From Oligoflexales bacterium (lineage in GTDB: Bacteria > Bdellovibrionota > Oligoflexia > Oligoflexales > Oligoflexaceae), in contig JADFZC010000011.1 in NCBI GenBank assembly GCA_015232735.1, positions 1 through 20,498 on the forward strand: a DNA stretch of 20,498 nucleotides, read 5' to 3'. Below are positions 1 to 7,220 of the stretch, in pieces. The notes under the pieces were generated by a model. It saw only the letters and a program-made list of their open reading frames with translations, made no database searches and was not told where the DNA came from. Numbering within the stretch: position 1 is the stretch's first letter; each line of letters starts with the position of its first letter. The translations under genes were made by a program, and so were the position numbers.

Positions 1-2
1 TA

Positions 3-946
3 TCTTCCTTTGAACATCGTCTAGTCAATGAAATGGGGCGAATTTCCGGACCCATCAGGGGATGGTTATTGGGAGTTCTTTTTGGAAAAAAAAAGAGTTG
101 TCATTTGACTTGAAATACTCATTTAAGGAGACAGGACTTTATCATATTTTAGCTGTCAGCGGTATGAATGTGAGCATTCTAGCATTTTGCTCCATGTGGT
201 GTTTGGTTTTTCCATTAAGAATTTTTTATTCTTTAAAGATAATATCACCAAATTATTTTATAATTTTGCATAATATAATAAAATATTTAGTAATTTTAAT
301 TCTTTTGGAATATACTGCACTAACCGGTTTTTCGCCTAGTTGCCAGCGGGCTTTTCTCATATATGGATTTTTCTTGGTTTTGCCTATTATTTTGGGATCA
401 TCTTCCTTAAATTTAAGGCTAAAAATTACTGCTACAATACAAATATTGATATTCCCGATAGATTTTATAAATCTGTCAAATATTTTAAGTTGGGGATCGT
501 ATATCATTTTTGTTGCCGGATGCGCTGAAGGTCTATTTGAAAAAGAAAATTTCCTAGGCAAATTAGTTGTGTTGACAAGAATACAAATAATGTTGATGTT
601 GTTTAGTACAGCGTTTGTAAACCAAGTCAGCCTTATAGGGTTATTTACGAATCTGGCTATTTCGCCAATATTCCCTATAATATTTATATTAAGTATTGCG
701 GTAGTTTTTTTTGGAAGCTTTGTTAAAATTAGGTTCCTGTGTGATATTTCCTTATATATTGTTAATTCCTTTTTATATTTAATAGAAAATCTGGCCATTA
801 TTAATGGTAAATATTTTGGAGAAAATCTTAGGTTCGATAATACATTTAGCGGCGTTATAGTAATGGTAGCTTTACGTATTGCAGCAATCCTTTGTATATT
901 GCAATCAATGAAATTGCTGATGAACAAAGATAAATTTGCAGAGTAA
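3..946 (+). CDS. comEC: ComEC/Rec2-type competence channel protein, 5' partial, read in two frames
   Basis: Inner-membrane channel family that carries single-stranded DNA into the cytoplasm during natural transformation. From base 62 to the stop at 946 the protein is very hydrophobic, with many membrane segments, and carries the family hallmark GLYHILAVSGMNV near its start. Bases 3-95 in the next frame encode sequence resembling the part just before this hallmark (SSFEHRLVNEMGRISGPIRG, then WLLGVLFGKK), and that frame then stops at 111-113. The two halves join naturally across the nine-A run at 86-94, giving ...LFGKKKELSFDLKYSF. The junction contains A AAA AAG in the upstream frame, so the gene may be a frameshift mutant, a sequencing error, or expressed by -1 slippage. 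The protein ends soon after the competence domain, with no metallo-beta-lactamase-like domain following. The true N-terminus is left of the window. The family call is firm; whether the gene is functional is open. Confidence 0.8.
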
Positions 947-978
947 AATAGGATTGTTCCATTGAGTAGGAGCTTTTG

Positions 979-1380
979 ATGAATAGTTTGATCGAAGGTA
1001 AAAGTGTTTTAATAGTTGATGATTCAGAAAGAGTCAGAGATCAGTTAAATCAGCTTTACAGGAGCCTTGGTATGAATGTTGCCGGGCTTGCTGCTGGTGG
1101 ACTTGAGGCTATTGAGGTAATGCAAAAGGTAAATCCAGATTTGGTAAGTCTTGATATTATAATGCCGGAAATGGATGGAATTGAGTGTTATCGAAAAATG
1201 AAGGAAATGGAAGGTAACCGCCGCTATATTTTTATTTCCGTTCTTGCTTCTGAAGAAAGAATTTTGGCCTGTTATGAACAGGAAATTGGCAGAGAGCTTT
1301 TTTTGGCAAAACCGGTTACACTTGGTATGCTTGAGGCAAAGCTTGTTAAGATCTTCTGTGATTCAGATCAAAAACCTTGA
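979..1380 (+). CDS. CheY-like single-domain response regulator
   Basis: A stand-alone receiver domain of 133 residues with no output domain, likely acting by protein-protein contact once phosphorylated by a histidine kinase. The acidic pair is D14-D15, the phospho-acceptor is D59 in LDIIMPEMDG, the switch residue is S87 in YIFISVLAS, and the conserved lysine is K111 in FLAKP. I start it at ATG 979 because TAGGAG lies 6 bases upstream; the TTG at 976 directly before it is a less likely start. It follows comEC by 32 bases on the same strand and may be co-transcribed with it. No kinase or chemotaxis gene lies nearby, so the pathway cannot be named. Confidence 0.9.
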   Translation: MNSLIEGKSVLIVDDSERVRDQLNQLYRSLGMNVAGLAAGGLEAIEVMQKVNPDLVSLDIIMPEMDGIECYRKMKEMEGNRRYIFISVLASEERILACYEQEIGRELFLAKPVTLGMLEAKLVKIFCDSDQKP

Positions 1381-1428
1381 TAGATAAAATTGCGGTCTAT
1401 GATCAATAGAAATAGATCAAATAGATTG

Positions 1429-2562
1429 CTAAGCTGCTTTTTGCTGAGAAAAGGAAAATGTCTCCTTTTTGTCGAATGAAGCAGCTCGATCTCTCAACTC
1501 CTCTGCACGCTGTTTGGCCTTTCTCGATATTACAAGGTAGGCGCATATTAATGAAATACTAAGCGAAAACATTGAAACAAGGAAAAATGCAGGATGCCAG
1601 AGAATACCCATGATCATTAGCAAGACAGCGGATATTGCACAAACTATCGCGTTTATTTTTATTTTATCCAAGTAGACAAGTGCAAGTTCTCCATTGATAA
1701 CACCTTTGTTAAAGCCATCAATAAGTATCTGTTTTTCATTAGGTTTGAAGAAATACTTTAATGAAGTTTTTGGAGTGAATACATAATTAACTTTCCAGAA
1801 AGGGATATGAATCAATTGGATTCCGGCGATTTCAAGTTCTGTTTGACAATCAATAAGATAATCGACATTAAGACTTGCCAGCTTATGGTGGTAAAGTTCT
1901 ATATGGGTTCTGGCTCTACGAAGCGCTTCGTCCTCACTGACCTGTATCCCTAGTATGGGCAAACCATTTGAAAATTTAAATTCAAAGAATTTTCTTGAAT
2001 CATATGCGGACATTTCATTCGAATCTGTGAGTCGACCTCTTGAAAATGTGGAATCAAGGGGAAAGCCATCCCAGTCGGCTTTAATCCCTTCAGGTGGCTC
2101 ATGTAATCTGGTGAACCCCCAAGTTTCACAGATGTTTGATCTTGCGGAGATGCACCACCTGTAACTTCTTCTAAATTGTCCTGTTTCTTGTAAGTAATCG
2201 TGAATCATAGCGAATTTTGAAGCATAGTTGTTTTGCCTTTTGACAAGGCCTTTCCAAACGGTGTGGCCTTCCATCGAAACTATCCAGTATGGCACACTCA
2301 TTCCCTGAATATCGGTTACAAAAAATTCTCTTTCAGCCAGGTTTGGCTTGTGATGAAGTCGCTTAAGCCATTCCATAGCGAGGCTTTTTACCGAAACAGC
2401 GTCAATTGTATTTATTATTATATAGTGATCTCCAAATATTTCTTTTTGACCGGTTTCAATATCCACTTTAAATGTTGCTGAACAAAAAGGACATAAAAGA
2501 AGATAATCGGTAAAGACATATTTGGATGAATTCCCGCAAGTTGGACAAGTTAGTTCGTGCAT
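1429..2562 (-). CDS. Zinc-ribbon protein with two C-terminal membrane segments, function unknown
   Basis: I do not recognise a named family. The N-terminus has a four-cysteine zinc ribbon, CPTC then about 14 residues then CPFC. A mixed, soluble middle of roughly 270 residues follows. The C-terminal part has two hydrophobic helices (around INAIVCAISAVLLMIMGILW and FFLVSMFSLSISLICAYLVI), then a charged tail. The likely topology is a cytoplasmic zinc-ribbon domain anchored in the inner membrane. The start is ATG 2562 because AGGAGG at 2574-2569 is 6 bases upstream of it; an ATG at 2568 abuts the Shine-Dalgarno and would be poorly placed. The gene is divergent from dnaK, so the promoters of both must lie in the 185-base gap. 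Its 3' end converges on the receiver gene. Confidence 0.8.
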   Translation of the reverse strand: MHELTCPTCGNSSKYVFTDYLLLCPFCSATFKVDIETGQKEIFGDHYIIINTIDAVSVKSLAMEWLKRLHHKPNLAEREFFVTDIQGMSVPYWIVSMEGHTVWKGLVKRQNNYASKFAMIHDYLQETGQFRRSYRWCISARSNICETWGFTRLHEPPEGIKADWDGFPLDSTFSRGRLTDSNEMSAYDSRKFFEFKFSNGLPILGIQVSEDEALRRARTHIELYHHKLASLNVDYLIDCQTELEIAGIQLIHIPFWKVNYVFTPKTSLKYFFKPNEKQILIDGFNKGVINGELALVYLDKIKINAIVCAISAVLLMIMGILWHPAFFLVSMFSLSISLICAYLVISRKAKQRAEELRDRAASFDKKETFSFSQQKAA

Positions 2563-2605
2563 AGTCATCCTCCTTTTTACATTATTAATTTTATCATGTT
2601 TCGAG

Positions 2606-2633
2606 TTGACAGATGCAAGATCGGCCTTAATTT
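2606..2633 (+). promoter_or_regulatory. Candidate sigma70-type promoter for dnaK
   Basis: TTGACA at 2606-2611 is a perfect -35 hexamer, followed after 16 bases by TAATTT at 2628-2633 as a fair -10. It would give a dnaK leader of about 105 bases. I see no CIRCE inverted repeat and no convincing sigma32-type promoter, so heat-shock control of this dnaK is not shown by the sequence. The -10 is weak, hence modest confidence. Confidence 0.35.
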
Positions 2634-2747
2634 GTCTTTAAGGGTGGAGAGATTCCCTGGTAATATTGTTTAATAAAGTGAAATTACAAACATTTTATTT
2701 TAAGATAATGGATGGCAAAATAAATTATAAATTTTAGGGAGATAACA

Positions 2748-4670
2748 ATGGGTAAAATAGTTGGCATCGATTTAGGAACGACGAATTCAGTGGTAGCCAT
2801 TATGGAACATGGTCAGCCAAAGATAATCGCAAATTCAGAGGGTAAGAGAACTACGCCCAGTGTTGTCGCGTTTGCCAAAAATGGAGAAATTCTTGTGGGT
2901 GATTCGGCTAGAAGACAGGCGGTTACGAATCCGGGAAAGACAATCTTTTCGGCAAAGAGATTTATTGGGTGCACACATAAAGAGAGAAAAGAGGAAGTCG
3001 AGGCAATGCCCTACAAGGTTGTTGAGGGCAAAGGAGGCATGGCATCTTTTGAAGTCGACGGCAAACAATATACTCCACAGGAGATTTCTGCGAAGGTTTT
3101 GATGAAATTGAAGCAAGCAGCGGAAGATTATTTGGGAGAGCCTGTTACAGAAGCCGTAATAACAGTCCCTGCGTATTTTAACGATAGTCAACGTCAGGCA
3201 ACGAAAGATGCGGGAAGGATAGCTGGTTTTGAAGTTAAAAGAATTGTGAATGAACCGACTGCGGCGGCTCTCGCTTATGGGATGGATAGAAAAAAAGATG
3301 AAAAGATTGCTGTATATGATTTTGGGGGTGGGACTTTTGATATATCAATCCTGGAAATAGGTGAAAATGTTGTGGAGGTTCGAGCCACAGGAGGAAACAA
3401 TCACCTTGGCGGGGATAACATAGATGAAGTTTTAATAAATCACCTTGTAAAGCAGTTCAAGGGTGATACAGGAATTGATATTTCAAATGATCCAATGGCA
3501 ATGCAGAGGCTTAGGGAAGCGGCTGAAAAGGCAAAAATAGAACTCTCATCCGCTCAAGCAACGGAAATCAATCTGCCATTTCTTACAGCAGATCAGACGG
3601 GGCCAAAGCATTTAAATGTTTCAATTAGCAGATCTCAGTTTGAGAAATTAATAGCGGATCTGGTGGAACAAACTTTGGAACCCTGCAGAAGGTGTCTAAA
3701 AGATGCGGATATGACAATAAATGAGATTGATGAGGTGATTCTTGTTGGAGGATCGACTAGGATTCCACTTGTTCAGAAAAGGGTACATGACTTTTTTGGA
3801 AAAGAAGGAAATAAATCTGTTAATCCGGATGAAGTGGTGGGCGTCGGAGCGGCAATACAGGGCGGTGTCTTAGCAGGAGATGTCAAAGATGTTGTTCTTT
3901 TGGATGTTACTCCTCTTACATTGGGGATAGAAACTTTGGGTGGGGTTATGACTCGTCTGATCGAAAGAAATACAACAATTCCATTCAAAAAGAGCCAGAT
4001 TTTTTCTACGGCAGCTGATAATCAGACATCTGTTGAAATCTGCGTCTTACAGGGAGAACGTGAAATGGCCGTAGACAATAGAAGACTGGCTAATTTTACT
4101 CTCCAGGAGATTCCCCCAGCTCCTAGGGGAATTCCTCAGATTGAAGTGACGTTTGATATCGATGCCAACGGCATTCTTTCTGTGTCAGCAAAGGATTTGG
4201 GGACTGGTAAGCAACAGAAAATTACTGTGCAAGCGGCTACAAAGATGTCAGAGGAGGAAATTCAAAGAACGGTTAAAGAAGCTGAATTGCATAAAGAAGA
4301 AGATAGAAAGAAGAGAGAAATTGTTGAAAACCGCAATGCTTTAGATACATTGATATTTACAACAGAGAAGACCCTAAATGAGAATAAAGCAACGATTTCT
4401 GATGATATGAAGAAAGATGTGGAAAAAGCAATTTCAAGTGCAAAGGAAAAACTCAGCTTGAATGATGCGGAGGCTTTGAAAAAAGCGAAGGAGGAACTGG
4501 AAGCCAAGACGCATAAACTGGCCGAAGAAATTTATAAAAAAACAGCTGCTCAGCAGCAACAGAAGGGAAATCCAGGTGATGAGGATTCAAGAGGTGGTTC
4601 ATCAAGATCTCAACAAAATGCAGATCCTAATGTTGTTGATGCTGAATTTGAGGATAGTTCTCCAAAATAA
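2748..4670 (+). CDS. dnaK: Chaperone DnaK (Hsp70)
   Basis: ATP-dependent cytoplasmic chaperone that binds exposed hydrophobic segments and works with DnaJ and GrpE. It has 640 residues, the usual length. The nucleotide-binding domain begins with [15 protein letters not shown] and includes [15 protein letters not shown] and [13 protein letters not shown]. The linker [20 protein letters not shown] leads into the substrate-binding domain. The helical lid is rich in lysine and glutamate, and the tail ends in the typical VVDAEFED motif before SSPK. The start ATG is preceded by AGGGAG with 6 bases of spacing. No grpE, hrcA or dnaJ is adjacent, so it appears monocistronic here. It converges with the receiver-TPR gene downstream, and I see no strong T-tailed terminator between them. 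Confidence 0.98.
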   Translation: MGKIVGIDLGTTNSVVAIMEHGQPKIIANSEGKRTTPSVVAFAKNGEILVGDSARRQAVTNPGKTIFSAKRFIGCTHKERKEEVEAMPYKVVEGKGGMASFEVDGKQYTPQEISAKVLMKLKQAAEDYLGEPVTEAVITVPAYFNDSQRQATKDAGRIAGFEVKRIVNEPTAAALAYGMDRKKDEKIAVYDFGGGTFDISILEIGENVVEVRATGGNNHLGGDNIDEVLINHLVKQFKGDTGIDISNDPMAMQRLREAAEKAKIELSSAQATEINLPFLTADQTGPKHLNVSISRSQFEKLIADLVEQTLEPCRRCLKDADMTINEIDEVILVGGSTRIPLVQKRVHDFFGKEGNKSVNPDEVVGVGAAIQGGVLAGDVKDVVLLDVTPLTLGIETLGGVMTRLIERNTTIPFKKSQIFSTAADNQTSVEICVLQGEREMAVDNRRLANFTLQEIPPAPRGIPQIEVTFDIDANGILSVSAKDLGTGKQQKITVQAATKMSEEEIQRTVKEAELHKEEDRKKREIVENRNALDTLIFTTEKTLNENKATISDDMKKDVEKAISSAKEKLSLNDAEALKKAKEELEAKTHKLAEEIYKKTAAQQQQKGNPGDEDSRGGSSRSQQNADPNVVDAEFEDSSPK

Positions 4671-4841
4671 TGATTATATATAGCCGAAATAATTGTTGGT
4701 GTCTTTAGCGGCAGAAAGTTTCGCTTCATTATTTGGCCGGGCCGAAGCAACTGTAATAAAATTTTATGTTCACTTCGCTCATCAGGAGGGGTCTTATGCA
4801 GTTTCCTGCGATGGATTAAATGGCTTCAGGAATTTAATGGA
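4671..4841. other. Convergent spacer with nested inverted repeat and possible repeat fragment
   Basis: This gap separates the dnaK stop from the stop of the opposing receiver-TPR gene. GCTTC at 4723-4727 pairs with GAAGC at 4744-4748, and a GGCC-G-GGCC hairpin lies inside, giving a nested stem. It has no proper T tract, so a terminator role is weak. The 18 bases at 4770-4787 match 16 of 18 bases in structured repeat copy B (16107-16124), which suggests a decayed fragment of that element. Confidence 0.35.
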
Positions 4842-6347
4842 TTATGCTGCTTCCCTTTTTCTTTTGCGTTTAATAATAAGAGCATTTTTCATTTTATTTG
4901 TTGCCGTTATAATTTTTTCATCTGTAAGACCCATCTGCTGCAAAATGAGGAAAGAGAAAAGGGCTTTTCCAAATTGTTCAGTTTTTGCGTAGGTGACAGC
5001 AATGGTATGGATTATTTGAGGGACCTGCGTATCTAACTGGAGCGCTTTGTGTAAGATTCCGAGTGCATTGGAGTAAGATCCTTTTTGAATAAGAATTTCA
5101 GATAATTTCAGATAAGAAATAGTATCTGGGGTTTTTTCTATAATTGATCTGTACACGGTCTCTGCTTTATCAAATTCCTTAAGCTTAAAGTGCAGGGCGG
5201 CCTTGACAGCAAGCGCTTCAATAAAATCTGATTTTTTTGCCAAGACTTCTTCAATAATCTTTTGAGCAGCTTCGGTATTTTCAGTATTTGCGTAAAATTT
5301 TGAAAGCACGACATAGGTGTCCAGTCGATTTGGATTTGTTTTTTTCTCGTCTATCAGAGCGACTTCAGCGATTCTTGGATTGTTAGCGGCTAGAGCATAT
5401 TTTACAATTGCTTCCAAAGCTTTTGTGCTTGACGGATGATATCTTCTAATTCGTTTGAAATAATATATTGCTTTTTCAAGATTGTTTGATTTTGCATAGG
5501 CTCTTCCCATTCCCATCAGGGAGTCGATGCTTTTTACATTTTCAAGCAGAGATTGACGATAGTGTTCAATTGCACCGGAATAGTCGTCAGAATCTTCAAG
5601 TAATTTAGCAAGTTGTGCCTGTCTCTTAAATTGTTTGGGATTTAGTTCAAGTTCTGAAATTATTGTTGAAATGGCTTCTGGAAATTTTTCCATCTCAATG
5701 TAGATATTGGCAAGTGTGACGTAGTTTTTTAGGTAACTTGGATAAATTTTGATGTTTTTAGATAATAAATCAATTGCTTTTTCACGATTGCCCAATTTGT
5801 ATTGCAAAAGAGCGGCTACATAGGTGGATCTTGGATTTTTTGGATTGATTTTTAAAGCCTTTGCAAGGAATTTTTTTGCTTCCTCAATATCACCTTCATG
5901 CAATTTCCGCTCGGATTTTCTTATGTAGAAAATTTCTGTTTCCGGTGAATTATATTTTTTCAAGACCTGAATAATTTTCTTTTCCAAGTCGGTTGGTTGA
6001 AAAGGTTTGAGCAAGTAGTCTTCGGCTCCAAGGTTGGCCGTCTTAACAATATCATCTTTACAGGATTCACCGGTTACAACAATAACTGGAATATCTGAAT
6101 TAGTTTCACTGTTTCTGATTGTTTCCAAGACCTCAAAGCCATTAATAGGTTCCATATAAATATCTAGTATGACGAGGTCAATTATTTGTGAGGAAAAATC
6201 TTTTATTGCCTCTGCTCCATTTGAACATAAAGTGAAATTTTTAATTTTCAGTTTTTCTAGAACTTTGGCAATTGATTTTCTTATAAGTTCTTGATCATCT
6301 ACAACAAGAACAATTGTATCCTCGATATTATAAGATTTTTCTTCCAT
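4842..6347 (-). CDS. Response-regulator receiver domain fused to a long TPR array
   Basis: A 501-residue cytoplasmic protein with no signal peptide. Residues 10-130 form a receiver domain with D17-D18, phospho-acceptor D62 in LVILDIYM, T92 in VIVVTGES and K114 in LLKPF, so phosphorylation looks possible. From about residue 140 to the end are repeated 34-residue helix-turn-helix units of TPR type, for example AKKFLAKALKINPKNPRSTY and AISTIISELELNPKQFKRQA. There is no DNA-binding or enzymatic output domain, so it probably acts as a phosphorylation-gated scaffold; partners are unknown. GGAG lies 6 bases before the ATG. It is downstream of the RNase Y-TPR pair on the same strand, but separated by 136 bases and a hairpin, so it may have its own promoter. 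The C-terminus is very basic (KRKRKREAA). Confidence 0.88.
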   Translation of the reverse strand: MEEKSYNIEDTIVLVVDDQELIRKSIAKVLEKLKIKNFTLCSNGAEAIKDFSSQIIDLVILDIYMEPINGFEVLETIRNSETNSDIPVIVVTGESCKDDIVKTANLGAEDYLLKPFQPTDLEKKIIQVLKKYNSPETEIFYIRKSERKLHEGDIEEAKKFLAKALKINPKNPRSTYVAALLQYKLGNREKAIDLLSKNIKIYPSYLKNYVTLANIYIEMEKFPEAISTIISELELNPKQFKRQAQLAKLLEDSDDYSGAIEHYRQSLLENVKSIDSLMGMGRAYAKSNNLEKAIYYFKRIRRYHPSSTKALEAIVKYALAANNPRIAEVALIDEKKTNPNRLDTYVVLSKFYANTENTEAAQKIIEEVLAKKSDFIEALAVKAALHFKLKEFDKAETVYRSIIEKTPDTISYLKLSEILIQKGSYSNALGILHKALQLDTQVPQIIHTIAVTYAKTEQFGKALFSFLILQQMGLTDEKIITATNKMKNALIIKRKRKREAA

Positions 6348-6425
6348 TGAAACTCCAAAGAAATTTCATTTGTTTGTTTCGGCACTTTTTGTCACAACTT
6401 AAATTTTTGAAAGGAGGAAAATTAA

Positions 6426-6530
6426 TTGATTGAGATATTAAACAACGAAGCTAAAAGGATTTTTAGCCAACATTTCAAGATGATCAACTGGTTTTTGTTT
6501 CGTGCATTCTGGAATAAATTCTTGCCGTAA
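6426..6530 (+). CDS. Possible 34-codon small ORF with strong Shine-Dalgarno
   Basis: In the gap between two minus-strand TPR genes, the plus strand carries AAGGAGG at 6411-6417, then 8 bases, then TTG at 6426. The frame stays open to TAA at 6528-6530. The peptide begins MIEILNNEAKRIFSQHFK and ends with an aromatic, basic stretch (NWFLFRAFWNKFLP) that could sit at a membrane surface. Its 3' half overlaps the end of the TPR gene antisense. No plus-strand promoter is evident, and a purine-rich heptamer can occur by chance, so this is only a candidate. Confidence 0.2.
   Translation: MIEILNNEAKRIFSQHFKMINWFLFRAFWNKFLP
6450..6467 (-). terminator. Weak hairpin terminator candidate after the RNase Y-TPR operon
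   Basis: GCTAAAA and TTTTAGC form a perfect 7-bp stem with a 4-base loop, 17 bases beyond the stop of the minus-strand TPR gene. Read on the minus strand it is followed by TTCGTTGTTT, a broken T tract. The stem is AT-rich, so termination would be partial at best, which would allow some read-through into the receiver-TPR gene. Confidence 0.4.
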
Positions 6531-7218
6531 GATCATCTGGGTTCATTTGAAGTGCTTTTATCCATTGATTTTGTGCTTCATTTTTTTGTCCGCTTTTGTA
6601 TAGGATCATGCCTAATAATGTTCTAGTTTCACTAATTGTATCTGTTAGGTTTAATATTTCTCTTAGTTCTTTGGTTGCCTTGGCTAGTTGGTCAGTTTTG
6701 ATATACAATTTTGCAAGAGCAAGGCGAACATCGGACATTCTCGGCAAAAGTATGAGCGACCTGTTATATTCAGAAATAGCTTCGGCAAAAAGTCCTATCT
6801 CTTCATAGGCTTTCCCTGTTTTTGCGTGTAAATTTGCAAGCCTGCCCAATATCAATGATGGAATTCTTTTTTCAGAAAGCTTTTGTTTTATTGTTTTTTC
6901 AAAAATCTCAAGTCCCTCTTCATATTGGCCTAAATCACATAGAGTTACTGCCAGGCAAAGGGATGATTCGATAAATTCTGAATTGATATGGATGGCGGAT
7001 TTAAATTGAAAGATTGCTTCAGGGAAACGTGACTGCTTGTGGTATGTAATTCCTAAAAGATGAATAACATTTGCAAGGGGACCAAAATCTTTGAGTGACG
7101 ATTTGGCTAGTTTCTCAGCAGAATCGAATCTGCCTACATTTTGATAAAGTCTTATTTTTTCATGGATTTCTCGTATCTTCGATCTCAGATGTTTCAACCA
7201 ATCCCCCCAGTTTGACAT
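6484..7218 (-). CDS. TPR-repeat protein downstream of RNase Y
   Basis: A 244-residue protein made almost wholly of TPR units (for example AEKLAKSSLKDFGPLANVIH and AIFQFKSAIHINSEFIESSL) after a basic N-terminal helix. It has no signal peptide or membrane segment, so it is expected to be cytoplasmic. Its ATG lies 2 bases past the TAA of the RNase Y-like gene, and its ribosome site must lie inside that gene's last codons, which points to translational coupling and a functional link. TPR arrays bind partner proteins; an obvious but untested idea is that it tethers clients to the membrane-bound nuclease. No catalytic motif is visible. Confidence 0.85.
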   Translation of the reverse strand: MSNWGDWLKHLRSKIREIHEKIRLYQNVGRFDSAEKLAKSSLKDFGPLANVIHLLGITYHKQSRFPEAIFQFKSAIHINSEFIESSLCLAVTLCDLGQYEEGLEIFEKTIKQKLSEKRIPSLILGRLANLHAKTGKAYEEIGLFAEAISEYNRSLILLPRMSDVRLALAKLYIKTDQLAKATKELREILNLTDTISETRTLLGMILYKSGQKNEAQNQWIKALQMNPDDLTARIYSRMHETKTS

Positions 7219-7220
7219 TA

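Noticed and set aside
253..927. 224-codon minus-strand ORF opposite comEC
   Set aside because: Shadow of the AT-rich membrane-protein frame; comEC carries the conserved motif while this frame shows none.
1392..1428. Possible bidirectional terminator between the receiver gene and the zinc-ribbon gene
   Set aside because: GC, TCTAT and ATC arms pair only with several mismatches and there is no T tract on either strand.
4693..4992. 99-codon plus-strand ORF after dnaK
   Set aside because: Its second half is antisense to the end of the receiver-TPR gene, and the first half covers the inverted-repeat spacer; no ribosome site or homology is apparent.
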